From: Beta vulgaris subsp. vulgaris
Lineage: Eukaryota > Streptophyta > Magnoliopsida > Caryophyllales > Amaranthaceae
Direction of reading: 5' to 3'
Length of the DNA stretch: 64,000 nucleotides
Assembly (NCBI RefSeq): GCF_026745355.1
Contig: NC_079203.1
Location: forward strand, 7,197,627 to 7,261,626
Numbering within the stretch: the stretch's first letter is position 1; each line of letters starts with the position of its first letter. This document shows positions 45,501 through 56,699 of the stretch, in pieces. A program made the position numbers and the translations under genes. The notes beneath the pieces were generated by a model, which was not told the DNA's origin, made no database searches, and was given only the letters and a program-made list of their open reading frames with translations.

Positions 45501-46688
45501 TGGGTGAGTGATCTAATAAGTGAAAATGCTTGGAAGGAAGAAATGTTGGATAGATGGTTTGGAAGAGAGGAAGCCATAAACATAAGAGCCATACATATCC
45601 CTTTGGTGGAATGTAAAGATGAGTATGTCTGGATAGACTCGCAATCTGGTCAATACTCTCAAAAATCTGGTTACTGGTCCGTAATGAGAAACTCTTGGAG
45701 TAAACCTAACTCCGTTACCTTCTGGAAGAAATTCTGGAAACTAAAACTCTGGCCAAAATGGAAGTTATTCTATTGGAAGCTAGTTAATGGTGCTCTTGCC
45801 ACCAGAGTAAACCTTAGGAAGAAGAAAATCCTAAGTGAGGCTCCCTGTGCATTATGTGGGCAGGAGGAAGAGTCGGATACTCATCTATTTAGAGATTGTG
45901 AAATCACAAAAAGAATCTGGGCAACTTCAAATCTTGGTATCATAAACTTGGACAACTGCAAGATATCAATATCAAGATGGGTAAGAAATTGGATTTGGTA
46001 TTTCATGATGAATGACACAGCAGAAAGTGAAGGAAGCTTTGAGTTTGTGGCGATTCTATGGAGTATTTGGATCTTTAGAAATCAATGCATCTTCAAGCCA
46101 ACAAATATAATTTGCCCAAAGGTAGTGTTTGATATAATTCGAGACTGGAAGAGTAGAAGAGAACTGAGCCAAAGACCAAAGGAACAAAAGGAAGATCAGA
46201 ACTGGTTCCCTAAAGATCAAAGGATGCATAAGCAAGTGAACTGGAACCTTAATTGGGACAGTGTCGAGGCTAGGTTTCTACTAATTGTAGATGGTGCATG
46301 GAAAGAAAATGGAAAGGGACAGTGTGGAGCAAGTACTGCAGCTTATGGATGGGTTCTGCTGGAGAGGATGAAGGAAATAGATAGAGGAGGACGTTGCATT
46401 CATGCAAAAACTGCAAATCAGGCGGAAGCCTTGGCAGTCCTTTACAGCCTGCGGGATATAATGGATAGAGAGCCAAGGGAGCTAGAAGTATGGACAGACT
46501 CTAGGACTCTTGTAGATGGTTTGAGGGAAGGAAGTAAGACTGCATACCCAATCAGGAATATTGTACGTGACATTAAAGAACTAGGTAGTAGAATTAGCAG
46601 TATTAAGGTAATAAAAGTGGAAAGAACAAAAGTAGTAGAAGCCCATAATATTGCCACACAGCTGAGGAAAGGGGGCACTAGGATGTAA
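42589..46688 (+). pseudogene. LINE ORF2: AP endonuclease, reverse transcriptase, RNase H, with one frameshift
   Basis: The first frame (42589 to about 42960) gives the endonuclease start: AWNCRGLK, then FLSETK. Sequence then continues in another frame from about 42965 with LLLLGDFNQVE and SDHGPIIVE, so one base has been lost or gained between about 42945 and 42975. Reverse transcriptase (about 43900-44900) shows FRPISLCNTSYKVIAK, LDLNKAYDRVRWDF, GLRQGDPLSPYIF and the catalytic LLFADDALFF. zf-RVT is at about 45720-45920 (CALCGQEEESDTHLFRDC). RNase H (about 46270-46680) has VDGAWK, QAEALAVL and WTDSRTLV; the fourth acidic residue appears replaced (NIATQL). Apart from the frameshift the 1247-codon main frame is clean. 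Confidence 0.9.
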
Positions 46689-46874
46689 TTTTCTTCTTTT
46701 ATCTATTTTGTTGCCAAAAAAAAAAAAAAAAAAGTCCAAAATACCACTCCTTTCAAGCAAAAAATCGTATTTGACCTTTCAAGAAATCCGATCCAAACAA
46801 TTTTGTCAAACTCGGGATCTTGGGAAATGTAGCCATCATGATCATGAGTCACATTGTTGACGCTCTTTTATTAT

Positions 46875-47216
46875 CCCTCCGTCCCAAAATATAGTTTTCA
46901 TTTTTCTTTTTTCACAGTAATTTATGCAAGTAGAATATAAGAGAAATAATAAAGATTTTTTGTTTATTTAAATAAATGTTGTATGGGAAAAGATGATTTT
47001 AGGAGAGAGAGTGGAGAATAATTGGTGAAAGAACATTAATTGTAACATTTTGGTTGAATAAATAAAGAAAAAAACAAATTTCAAGAAGCAAATAAATGAT
47101 GGAACACGGTTTTTCTAGACAAATTATGGAAAAATGTGGAACTAAATATGGAAATAGGAACTATATTTTGACACACCCAAAATGGAAATGGGAACTATAT
47201 TTTGGGACGGATGGAG
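46875..47216. mobile_element. Stowaway-type MITE
   Basis: Left CCCTCCGTCCCAAAATATAG mirrors CTATATTTTGGGACGGATGG at the right; flanking TA(T) on both sides. 342 bp, about 130 bp past the LINE. Confidence 0.8.
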
Positions 47217-47370
47217 TATTACAAAGAAACTTTATAAGCCAACTACTAATATACATGTAGCATACAAGAGAAGGGAGGAAAAATAGCGTAAAGGAAAAGA
47301 ATTACAAGCTTAAATTAATTTAAGTTCTTTTAAGTTACAACAGGAGCACAGGACGAAGCTGAGTGAACCA

Positions 47371-50300
47371 TCACTGATGCTCGACGTCAAACCAGAAAAG
47401 CACAGAAGAACGACCATAAATAACTCGTACACGCTGCAACACAAGGGTGCCACTGGTCGACACCGCCTTGGCCCCACCTTCAATCCGAGTGTGAGAAACA
47501 GTAACACCATCTCCAAGAGTTGTCGAAGACAGGGATGATGGCAACTTCTTAGGCCCAACGGACGTGCTTACTATGGGGCACGAAAGATAATCCAGAGGAT
47601 CTGTTTCGCATTGGAGGATACAACTGTCAATAATCAGCCTTCCACTCCTATGAAGCAAGCAGCAACCAAGCTCTGCCTTCACTGTCAAATTCGCAATTTT
47701 GCTGGTGGAAAAGTACTCCAGTGCACTGCCCAACAAAAATAAAACAAGCATTTGCCCGAGACTGTCATTTGCGTCTAAAAAGAATATAAGGTCACTGCCC
47801 AGGAGCCCAACCAACCCAAGCATTATTTAAGGAAAACTTGTGCTCTGTTTGGTTGTACAGAGAACATTATCAGTGAAAATTGGAAAATGATTTTCCATGA
47901 AAAAACATAATCATAAGTTAGCATTCGTTTATTCAACTCCTAGCAGACAAGTCAGAAAGAAAGGAAAGAATGAACTGGAAGGGAGAGGATGGATGGGAGA
48001 AAGGAAAGAGGAAGGTAAGGACGGAGAAAGATGCCGCATTCCGGAATAAATGTTCCCACTCTCAGAAGAATTATTGTCCACCCTCTACAAACAAACAAAG
48101 AAAAATGGGACACAACTTAACCTGGAATATGTTTTCCCCCCAACCACATATTCTCTTAGAGATCTGCGAAATAATCTCTAACACATGGAGGTTTGACAGG
48201 CACCATTGAGTGGAATAAAAAAACCATCAAACTGATAAACGGTTCCAACCCTCAAGATTTGAGTAGCAATGCTTGTACTTGGGGATGTTCAAGATTAGCA
48301 GTGGATCATCAATTTAAAAAAGGCCCATTCAGTAAGGCCCAGTAGTAGAAGGCACAGCAGAGAATTTTGTGCGAACCTGTCAGAGCCCCGGGAACAAAGA
48401 AGAGTAGTTTCTTCAGGAAGCTCGCCTGCACCAATCTAAACCAAGAGTAAAGATTATAAGGCAACAGTACCGAGCGTGAAAAATGTCATAGCAAGGACAC
48501 ACATGCTCTATTTCTTATATAGAGAAAAGCATCTTAAAAAGTATGCATACTCTAGTTGCTAAATTGCTTCAAAGCAAATGGATGAACAAAGTGACCAAAA
48601 CAGCCACCTCGAAAAAAAAGGAGGCCAAAACAATAAAAGATTAACCAATGTAATGGACCATCATTATCTACTTCTGAATCTAAGTCCTGCACAAGGACCC
48701 TCTTATGCTGTGTAGCCAAGTTGTGCACACACAAGTAAACATTTTCCTCTGTAGAAAATCCCAGGTGTTCCCTTTCCTTTCGTTGACACATACAACCAAA
48801 GGTGATATTGACACATTAAATCTATACAAAAAAGTAGGATATGGGCACCAAAGACAAGGGATTGCAACAAACTGAATTTTGCATGTACACTATCACTGAC
48901 AAGAAACAGCCAACCACAATATGCACATATAGTTAAGTGACCATGCATAGATAAATGCATGGACATAACCTATTCTTCTCCTATATTAAAAGTTAAGTGT
49001 CACGCATTAAACAAGAGCTACTAATGAATGCAAACTTGAGCATTTTCAGAAGATACTTGAGGAGGGGGGGGGGGGGACGATTGCATGAACTGAATGGTCT
49101 CTCTTAGTGGGCAGGATAACAGAACTGAGTATGTAATCTAAGTAAGGCATGTAAGATACTACAATTGAGAAGAAAGAATACCAGGCAGAGGGGCTTCTTG
49201 ATCTGAATATTAGATGTAATATGAACACCTCCAGCTGCAATCAGGATTGTATCACCAGGCCTGAAAGACAATATGCCTGTAAGCTCGATTCACCCTTTTT
49301 AAGACCATGAGACAGTAACCAAAGCAATACTCACTGTGCAGCGGAGACAGCAGCATCAATACTGGAGAATACACCCGGTTCCGACAAATCCTTGATAGTT
49401 CGGTCAACTCGCAACCATAAGCGAGGGTGACATGCCAAGAATCGCCATCTGTGGCAAACGAGGGCGGTGTTATAACGATCTGCAAACTCAAAAGCAATAT
49501 GTGACAAAAGCTGATACACCAGTACACCACAATAACATGTTGAAACAAGCTAATAAATCAAGTCCTTAATCCATCAAGATACAACCTTTTTCACCTTAAC
49601 AATATATTACCAACAACTCTATTAGTTCTTTTTTTTAACAAGAAGGAAAAACTCTATTAGTTAGCTAACAAGGAGATAGAAAAGTGTAAGTTCAACACAT
49701 AGTTAAGTTACGAATCTAACTCCACGTCCATTTAGCTAACTACAACGTAGCCAAATAGCCGTACTAATCAACAAGAATCAGCTACATGAACTCCTACCAC
49801 AGTCTAATCATAAATATATACTTCTATGTCCAAATTACAGTCAAATTTCAGCTCAAGCAATATCCAAAAGTCATCAATTACTCCATTAAGACAAACAAAT
49901 CATAAATTCCTTCCTTTAGAAAACCAAGAAGATGCCTTTTTTTTCTAGAGCATAATTACACACTTTCTAATGTCAAAAATTAATCCTTTCACAATTAGAC
50001 AAGCCCAAAACCCAGGAAACCCACTCACAGAAAACTTAAGACTTTCAACCTCAATTACCCTCAATTTTTTTTAAAAAAAATCACAATTAAACCCTCAAAA
50101 CAAGCAAATCCCCCAAAATTCGACGTGGGTCTACCTCTAATCAAAATAAAATGCACCAAAATCACATCTTGAAGATAAGCAAACACCAATTGAACAATCA
50201 ATTAGGGTTTTGAACCCAAAAATGATAATATTGCATATTGGAAATTTTCAATTTAGGGGAAAAGCAACAAACCAGGAATAGGAGAGAGAAAACTGAAAAT

Positions 50301-50471
50301 GTGCATGAGACAACCATCATCCAAAGTATTGATTAAGGAATCTGGGGTAGTAGATAAATGCTTCGAAAATTTTCTCCATTTATTTTTACCCTTCTGTTTT
50401 TCCTCCTTTTTGGGAGACACCATAATCTCAGATGCAGGGTTTGTTTGCTCCTGCTCTGCAATGGATGCCAT
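47371..50471 (-). CDS. SKIP5: F-box protein SKIP5-like
   Basis: Substrate-recognition subunit of an SCF ubiquitin ligase; Arabidopsis SKIP5 was named as an SKP1-interacting partner. Five exons (minus): 50471-50273, 49479-49335, 49260-49182, 48435-48377, 47725-47371; phases agree and give 278 residues, close to the Arabidopsis length. The F-box lies at about residues 44-90 (DDGCLMHIFSFLSPIPDRYN, then ALVCHRWRFLACHPRLW). The rest has the beta-helix-like pattern of the family (AELGCCLLHRSGRLIID; ETDPLDYLSCPIVST; TRIEGGAKAVSTSGTLVLQR) and ends VLFWFDVEHQ. The start is the first in-frame ATG (MASIAEQEQ). Complete. Confidence 0.93.
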
Positions 50472-50807
50472 AGAATTCAACTATCATGAAATTTTGTGGG
50501 TTTTTTGTTTACTGAAATTTTGGGTTTTGAAGAACTTTTAAGGATGAAGAGAAAAGGAGAGAGGCAGATTTTTGTGCACCGCAAACCGATATCATCGAAC
50601 ACAAGCTCCGTGTCCACTTTTTGCCCGCCTGGACTTCTCGAGCTCCCGCAATCGAGTCGAGTACTCGAGTGGGTTGGTTTTGTGGAAAATTATTACTTTC
50701 CTCCTGTCCTCCACTTCATTTTAAACGCAACAATTAAAGTGACACGGCCTCTTAAAAAAAAAAAAATTAAAGAGACATGGATTTTTTATAACAATTTTTT
50801 AAAGGGT
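50472..50807 (-). promoter_or_regulatory. SKIP5 upstream region, cut short by rDNA
   Basis: Only about 340 bp separate the SKIP5 start codon from the rDNA fragment, so any promoter must lie here or use the rDNA junction. No clear TATA box could be assigned. Confidence 0.3.
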
Positions 50808-51369
50808 GAAACTTCGGAGGGAACCAGCTACTAGACGGTTCGATTAGTCTTCCCCCCTATACCCAAGTCAGACGAACGATTTGCACGTCAGTATTGCTTC
50901 GGGCCTCCACCAGAGTTTCCTCTGGCTTCGCCCCGCTCAGGCATAGTTCACCATCTTTCAGGTCACGACAGGTATGCTCACACTCGAAGCCTTCTCAAAA
51001 GATCAAGGTCGGTCGGCGGTGCACCCGCTAGGGGATCCCGCCAATTAGCTTCCTTGCGTCGTACGGGTTTACTCCCCCGTTGACTCGCAGACATGTCAGA
51101 CTCCTTGGTCCGTGTTTCAAAACGGGCCGAATGGGGGGGCCGCAGGCCGACGCCTGGAGCGCGCAGGTGCCGAAGCACGTCGTGACGGCGCGCACTGCCT
51201 ACCACGAGACGCTCCCGGAAATCGGGGTTTAGCCGCCCTCCCAATCCGCGTCGGTCCGCACCCCGAGCCGATCGGCGGACCAGCTTTTGGCCGTTCCACA
51301 TCCGACTGGGGCACATCGCCGGCCCCCATCCGCTTCCCTCCTGGCAATTTCAAGCACTCTTTGACTCTG

Positions 51370-51403
<34 letters not shown>

Positions 51404-51673
51404 TCATTTTGCTATCGGTCGCTCGCCCGTATTTAGCCTTGGACGGAATTTACCCCCCGCTTGGGGCTTCATTCCCAAACAACCCGACTCGGCGACAACG
51501 CCTCGTGGTGCGACAGGGTCCGAGCACGACGATGCTCTCACCTTCTCTAGCGTCCCATTCCAGGGGACGTGGCCCCGATCCACCGCAGAGGACGCTTCTC
51601 TAGACTACAATTCGGACGGCGAGGCTGCCCGATTCTAAAGCTGCGTTGTTCCCGGTTCGCTCGCCGTTACTAG

Positions 51674-51730
<57 letters not shown>

Positions 51731-51753
51731 TGCCTTGCCTAACCTGGGGTCGC
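50808..51753 (-). rRNA. 25S/28S rRNA 5' fragment (about 946 nt, truncated)
   Basis: Minus-strand sequence begins with the conserved 25S start (GCGACCCCAGGT) followed by CCCGCTGAGTTTAAGCATAT, and stops abruptly after TAGTAGCTGGTTCCCTCCGA and GAAGTTTC. It covers the D1-D2 part of the gene only and is therefore not functional. Frames predicted across it are spurious. Confidence 0.93.
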
Positions 51754-51973
51754 AAAGGTTTGTCGCTGCAGGGGGGAACATGTTAGGGTCCTGCGAGTCC
51801 GCGGCCTACGTGCTGAGCGATGCGGATGCATACTAGGCAACGCCTTGTCTTCCACCAAATGCCGCTGCAGCTTGTAGCCAGGGGCTCCTTTTTTAGGCCA
51901 TCCATTCCCGGTGAAGCATGGGAGGCCATTTTCCTCCCCATCCCGCACGATGTGGGGTAGGGAGACGCGATGC
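51754..51973 (-). other. ITS2
   Basis: Spacer between the 5.8S and 25S parts, about 220 bp, of normal plant size. Exact borders are approximate. Confidence 0.8.
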
Positions 51974-52033
51974 GTGATGCCTAGGCAGACGTGCCCTCGG
52001 CCTAAAGGCTTCTGACGCAACTTGCGTTCAAAG

Positions 52034-52066
<33 letters not shown>

Positions 52067-52134
52067 TAAGTATCGCATTTCGTTACGTTCTACATCGATG
52101 CGAGAGCCGAGATATCCGTTGTCGAGCGCCGTGG
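51974..52134 (-). pseudogene. 5.8S rRNA, full length but mutated
   Basis: Contains CAACGGATATCTCGGCTCTC and GAATTGCAGAATCCCGTGAA, but the normally invariant core differs: GATGTAGAACGTAACGAAAT and CGATACTTAGTGTG carry substitutions from the universal plant sequence, and GTTGCGTCAGAAGCC is also altered. Such changes mean the copy is not under selection. Confidence 0.85.
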
Positions 52135-52280
52135 TTTGTTTTTTCACCGGGGAGCACACCAAGTAGGAGTGCCCCGCGACATGGGGGAGGGGCTGGCACA
52201 ACCTAAAGCATCATGCCAATACCCCTGTCCCACAGAGGTAGAACATGTTCGATGGTTGCTCTGCTTTGCAGATTCGACAA
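52135..52280 (-). other. ITS1 (short)
   Basis: Spacer between 18S and 5.8S, about 146 bp; shorter than the usual 200 bp or more of plants, so probably internally deleted. Confidence 0.65.
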
Positions 52281-52321
52281 TGATCCTTCCGCAAGTTCAC
52301 CTACGAAAACCTTGTTACGAC
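52281..52321 (-). rRNA. 18S rRNA 3'-end fragment (41 nt)
   Basis: Minus strand reads GTCGTAACAAGGTTTTCGTA then GGTGAACTTGCGGAAGGATC, the conserved end of 18S with substitutions. Truncated 10 bp from the 5' end of a Helitron. Confidence 0.88.
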
Positions 52322-52331
52322 TATATCTATA

Positions 52332-52770
52332 TCTATACTAAGTATTTAAAAACAAAGTCCTTAACAATATATTGCCATGTGTCATAAATAAATGAAATTA
52401 TATATTGACATGTGCCAATCCAAACAAAGTTTTCTCATTTATTTTTATTTTTCTAAATTATTAAATATATCTTCAATTATATTTCATTTTCTCTAAATCA
52501 ACCTTTCATCTTTTCTCATCTTTTCCACTCCTTTCTTTTCTGCTGTATCTTTCCTTTCTACATATCTATCTAATCATCTTTTACCTAATCCATTTTTCAT
52601 CATCTGCACTTTTATTTTTCTTGATTTCATATGTAATAATTTTTCTAGCAAGAAAATATTAGATCTAATAATTTATTATACCTAAATAGTACTCATTAAA
52701 ATCATTATGAAAAATTAGCCCTTATTGTTATATAAGTAAAGCTCATGCATAGCATGGACCTCAAAACTAG
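52332..52770 (+). mobile_element. Small non-autonomous Helitron beside rDNA
   Basis: Starts TCTATACTAAGTATTTAAAA after an A and ends CTCAAAACTAG before T, with a CTCATGCATAGCATGG hairpin just inside the 3' end. 439 bp, no coding. Different family from the 1501/16813 copies. Confidence 0.6.
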
Positions 52771-53275
52771 TTACTCTTACAAAAAAGATGTTGAAGTATT
52801 GGTTTGGCATGTTCAATGTATGAACTACTTCGTCCATAACAAATGAGAAAAAATATCTGCGACAAATGAATATTTTATACTTCTTAAATAATTCCTACTT
52901 GTTTTTTTTCTTGGTTGCTACGAAGGAAGTAAAGTTAGTGTGACACTCGAACGCAGTTGTCTTGTGGAGCTTTATGGTATTATCGAACATGCTAATGATT
53001 ATTTGACCGAATTGCATTGTACCTTACAGTGATATATCTGCAGATAGATTAGTATTAAGTGTGCGACTTATTCCACATAGACACCTATATCTTTCAATAT
53101 ACCTTGTGGAAGAGTTTGGAGGGTTGTGTAGGACATCCTTTAATATAATTATTGTGGTAATTTTAATCTACTACTCTTTAGGAACCTTAGTGAGTTGAAC
53201 ATATATATCATCGTGTAGCTGATGTTCAGTTCTGTATTGTTGTTTTGTCCAGCTCCTTTAAGTGGCCCATTAGTC
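52771..53275. other. Intergenic DNA, nothing recognised
   Basis: No terminal repeats or coding similarity seen up to the PWWP pseudogene. Confidence 0.4.
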
Positions 53276-55585
53276 ATGGCAGAGACTCTTGGTGGTCGAA
53301 AGAGCTCCACTAAAGCTACAACAACCAAGGACCAGTCCAACAAGGACATTTACCTTTTTAAGCATAGAGATGAAACCAATGACATAAAGGCAACAAAGAC
53401 CATCCTAGGTCATGCAGGCTCCTCTTTGTCTTATGCATATGAAGATGGAGCATCTGATACAGTTGCAGATTCCTATGTGTTCCAGAAAAGGGATTCGGCT
53501 ATCTCTAATGATGTGCCAGGTGAAATTCCAACTAGAGATCAGGTGGCAACTGCTCATGCTGGGACCACAAAAGGTTCTCCAACTGCAGGCAGGGATGATA
53601 TTATTTTGTATATATTTTGCCTGATAGGAATGAGATGTTACTGGAGCTGTAAATCTAAACATTTGATATTCTATTCTGTAGGTCTTGGTGTAACAGTGCT
53701 TTCTGCATCACAAGCATTGAAGCCTGATGCTGTGGTGACAGCTAATTTAGGAAATGTGCTTGATAAGATTGACCGGAATATTAACAACCTTACTTCTGCT
53801 GATGCAGTCCGTTCTGGCACGAGGGATGGCATGATGAAGAAAAAGAAAAAAGCCGCTAAAAGCCCTGCAGGGAAACTGAGCTTTGATGACAATTCCGACC
53901 GTCCAGAGAAGAAGGTTAAGAAGCCAAAGAAAATAGTTGGTCAAAGGAGCATAGAACATGTAGAATGAGATTCAGCTGTGTCTGGAGGGGCCGTTAAGGC
54001 TGCAGGAATGCCTTTTGAGGTCAATTGCCTCTTCTAGAAAGGATTCTCAAGTAAAGTAGTGGAAGAAGGATAATGAAGCAACCAATTCAGTAGTATGGGT
54101 GTCATCAGAAGCAGTAAGAGGCAATGATGTTCAGCTGCCACAAATGCTTGCTGACTTGCGAGGTCTTGCATTGAACCTTGTTCATGGTATGGAAAGGAAG
54201 GGACCTGCAATTACAAGGCAATTTTTTTTTAAAAATTTCGTTCCTCTGGTTACCTGAAGAGTTCCAGTGCTTCTACTTCTGTTGAATTTGAACCCTGCGA
54301 GCAACAAGCCGTCAGATCCACCTCTGCTTCTGAACCTGGTGATAAACCTTCTATTGAGAGTAGTAAGCCTGTATCTTCTTTGAAACTGCAAAAGAAGCTA
54401 TCAGCGAGGCCTGAAGATTCTATAAAAGGGCAAAAACAGATCCTTTCTGAACGTCAGGGAGAATTGGCTGTGGAAAGGGCCAAGAACATAACTGAAGTAA
54501 AATCCTTAAGTGCTGACAAGCGTGGCCTACAAAAAAAAACCCCCAAATGTGGCAGCGGACAGAGGGAAAAACTAAGGTGGATGCAGCTCAAAGCTCACAA
54601 ACAAAACTCTTTAAGTTAGAGCAACGTGAGAAGAAAGCAGACCGTCCACTTAAGGTTGAGGATCCCACATATCTCATTATCAAGTATCAATCTGGCTCCT
54701 CACCGCCGTCTCCTGTAGAGCTGAATGCAAGATTTGCTCGATTTGGCCCACTAGACATATCTCTCAGTCGGGTCTTCTACAAAGCAAACACCTGTAGGGT
54801 GGCATTCCTCTATAAAGAAGATGCAAACGTTGCTTGTTGCTTTGCTATGGGAAGCAAATCTGTCCTTTCAAACGTGAAGCTCAGCAGCCAAGCAGTGCCA
54901 AGATAGAAGACTTGGAGACTAAATCTGCAGCCAGCCGGGATTCACCAGTGGGAGAGTCAAGACCTCTGGTTCCCACCGCAACCCCACATCAGCTTAAATC
55001 CTGTTTAAAGAAGACCTCTGGAGGTGATGAGACTGGTGGGCCCATAAACCTGATTATTGAATTAGATTCTCTTGATGGCCTTCATACAGATGCAATTGTC
55101 ATTGTCATTTAATCATCAAAATATCTACTAACATTTTCCCCACTTTCTTTCCATATTTCAATTTTAGCATTTGTCCTTTAAAATAATCCTCCAAATCTAG
55201 AAATTATAATAATTGGTTTAACTTGTTAAATGATGTATTTAGGTCTTGGTTAAAACATTGAGTAAGGTTTATTTCATATGAAAAAAACTTATCAAAATAG
55301 AGTGTAACATCTAATTTAGAATATCCTTTTTCAGAAATTGTAACACAAAATAAAAGAAGTAATTCTTATTGTGATTTCTATATGTTTATATTCAATTTGA
55401 TAATTATTTTTATAATTTGTATTTGTTTATTTTGGTTCTGAAGGGAGAGAGGCCGAGATACCTTCTTCTCTGGAAAGTACTGAAAAGACGGTTGAACAAG
55501 ATGGTGATTTATCTAAGGAGCATCATCCTGATTCCTGTACTAAAGGCGTGTCCCAACGAATGGAAATTCATGTCAATAAGGTGAC
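53276..55585 (+). pseudogene. PWWP-domain protein family pseudogene (C-terminal part)
   Basis: From ATG 53276 a 231-codon frame (after LGGRKSSTKATTTKDQSNKD) keeps the lysine-rich middle region typical of plant PWWP-domain (PDP) chromatin proteins, ending in a stop. Further pieces lie in other frames: MLADLRGLALNLVHGMERKG near 54145, then the conserved C-terminal block LIIKYQSGSSPPSPVELNAR followed by FARFGPLDISLSRVF at about 54675-54790. The PWWP domain itself, which binds methylated histone tails, is missing, and there are several frameshifts and stops. Non-coding gaps (55120-55440) suggest a genomic rather than retrotransposed copy. Confidence 0.75.
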
Positions 55586-56699
55586 TAATGCATTGCTTCC
55601 TTTCTTCATTTTGTTTGTGTGTTTGGGACAAATGAGTATGCTCATATAGCTTGTATGATTGTATCAGCATTTTAGTAACTTATATGTTGGTCAGTTGGTC
55701 AATGTTGATTGAGGGCAGCCTATATGCTGATGACTTTGCTTTCTGGTTAGTTGAAGATCTTATACAATATCTACAACTAAATTGTATCTAAAATTCAAAT
55801 CATTAAAGATTCCTATTTTGGTCCATGGTCAACAACCAGGCTAGTTGATCTTTTGGGAACACTTGAAAGTCTAAACAAGGCTGAAAGATGGATAAAGGAT
55901 GTTACTGCAGAGGCATGGTTTGTGTAAATGTCACTAATTATTTTGTGTGATTTTGTTCGTTGCTTTTATAATTATATACAAAGTATTTTTCTAATCCCCT
56001 GTCACCCCTTGGATCCGTCTCGTTTCTTTTACTAAACTCTCTATAATTTAACTTTACCATAATGAGAAATGTTAATGGTCTTGACTCTTTGAGTGTACAT
56101 TGTAAGTGTGAAAGTCCTAATGATGAAATATTAATAAAATAACAAGGAAAGTATTGTTTTAAGGGAAAAGTAACCAACGCCATAATTAGTTGTTAAAGAA
56201 CAGTTCATGACAATGAACCTTTGCTGACTTGCCCTAGGTAAGGGAATGGGGACTAGTTGGCTCGAAGATTTGCTTGAGAAGATTTAATACAATAATAGTG
56301 GAGTTGATTAATGAGTTATTCTTATATAGGTGGTCATAGTTGTATATGCAAACAATTGTTAATTTTTAATCTGCTGGCGACAGATTTTCTATTATGTTTT
56401 TTCACCCTTATTCAATGTACATTAAAGAGAAAATTACTTGTTCAATATAATTTAGGAATGCAAACAAAATTTAAGAGTGCAAATAATAAAAATATAAAAC
56501 AAAATTTCTATTTTTAAACATAATTGATTGATTGATAGGAATAATCATGTTTTTTAAAAATTTTTTTATTATTATTTTATGTTTATTGTCACTTATTTCC
56601 CAGTTCTATTATAAATTATGTTTCAAGAGTGCATGATAGGCTGACTATATATATTAACTATTTGATCATATTATCAATGCTTAATTTGGTGATGGTACC
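55586..56699. other. AT-rich DNA with a short coding-like piece
   Basis: At 55842-55927 a frame reads LVDLLGTLESLNKAERWIKD, which looks protein-like but is not identified. Otherwise nothing found. Confidence 0.3.

Larger units (their letters stand above)
40525..46731 (+). mobile_element. Full-length L1-type LINE retrotransposon with RNase H
   Basis: A 13-bp direct repeat AAGTCCAAAATAC (40512-40524 and 46732-46744) brackets 6.2 kb ending in an 18-base A run (46716-46733). Inside, in order: an upstream ORF, an ORF1-like frame, then an ORF2 with AP endonuclease, reverse transcriptase, a Cys-His knuckle (zf-RVT) and RNase H. The exact target duplication and long open frames indicate a recent insertion. 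One frameshift in the endonuclease region makes it non-autonomous. Confidence 0.93.

Noticed and set aside
50978..52387. Several ORFs of 83-163 codons
   Set aside because: They lie in rRNA and ITS sequence on either strand; the nucleotide match to rDNA explains the region.
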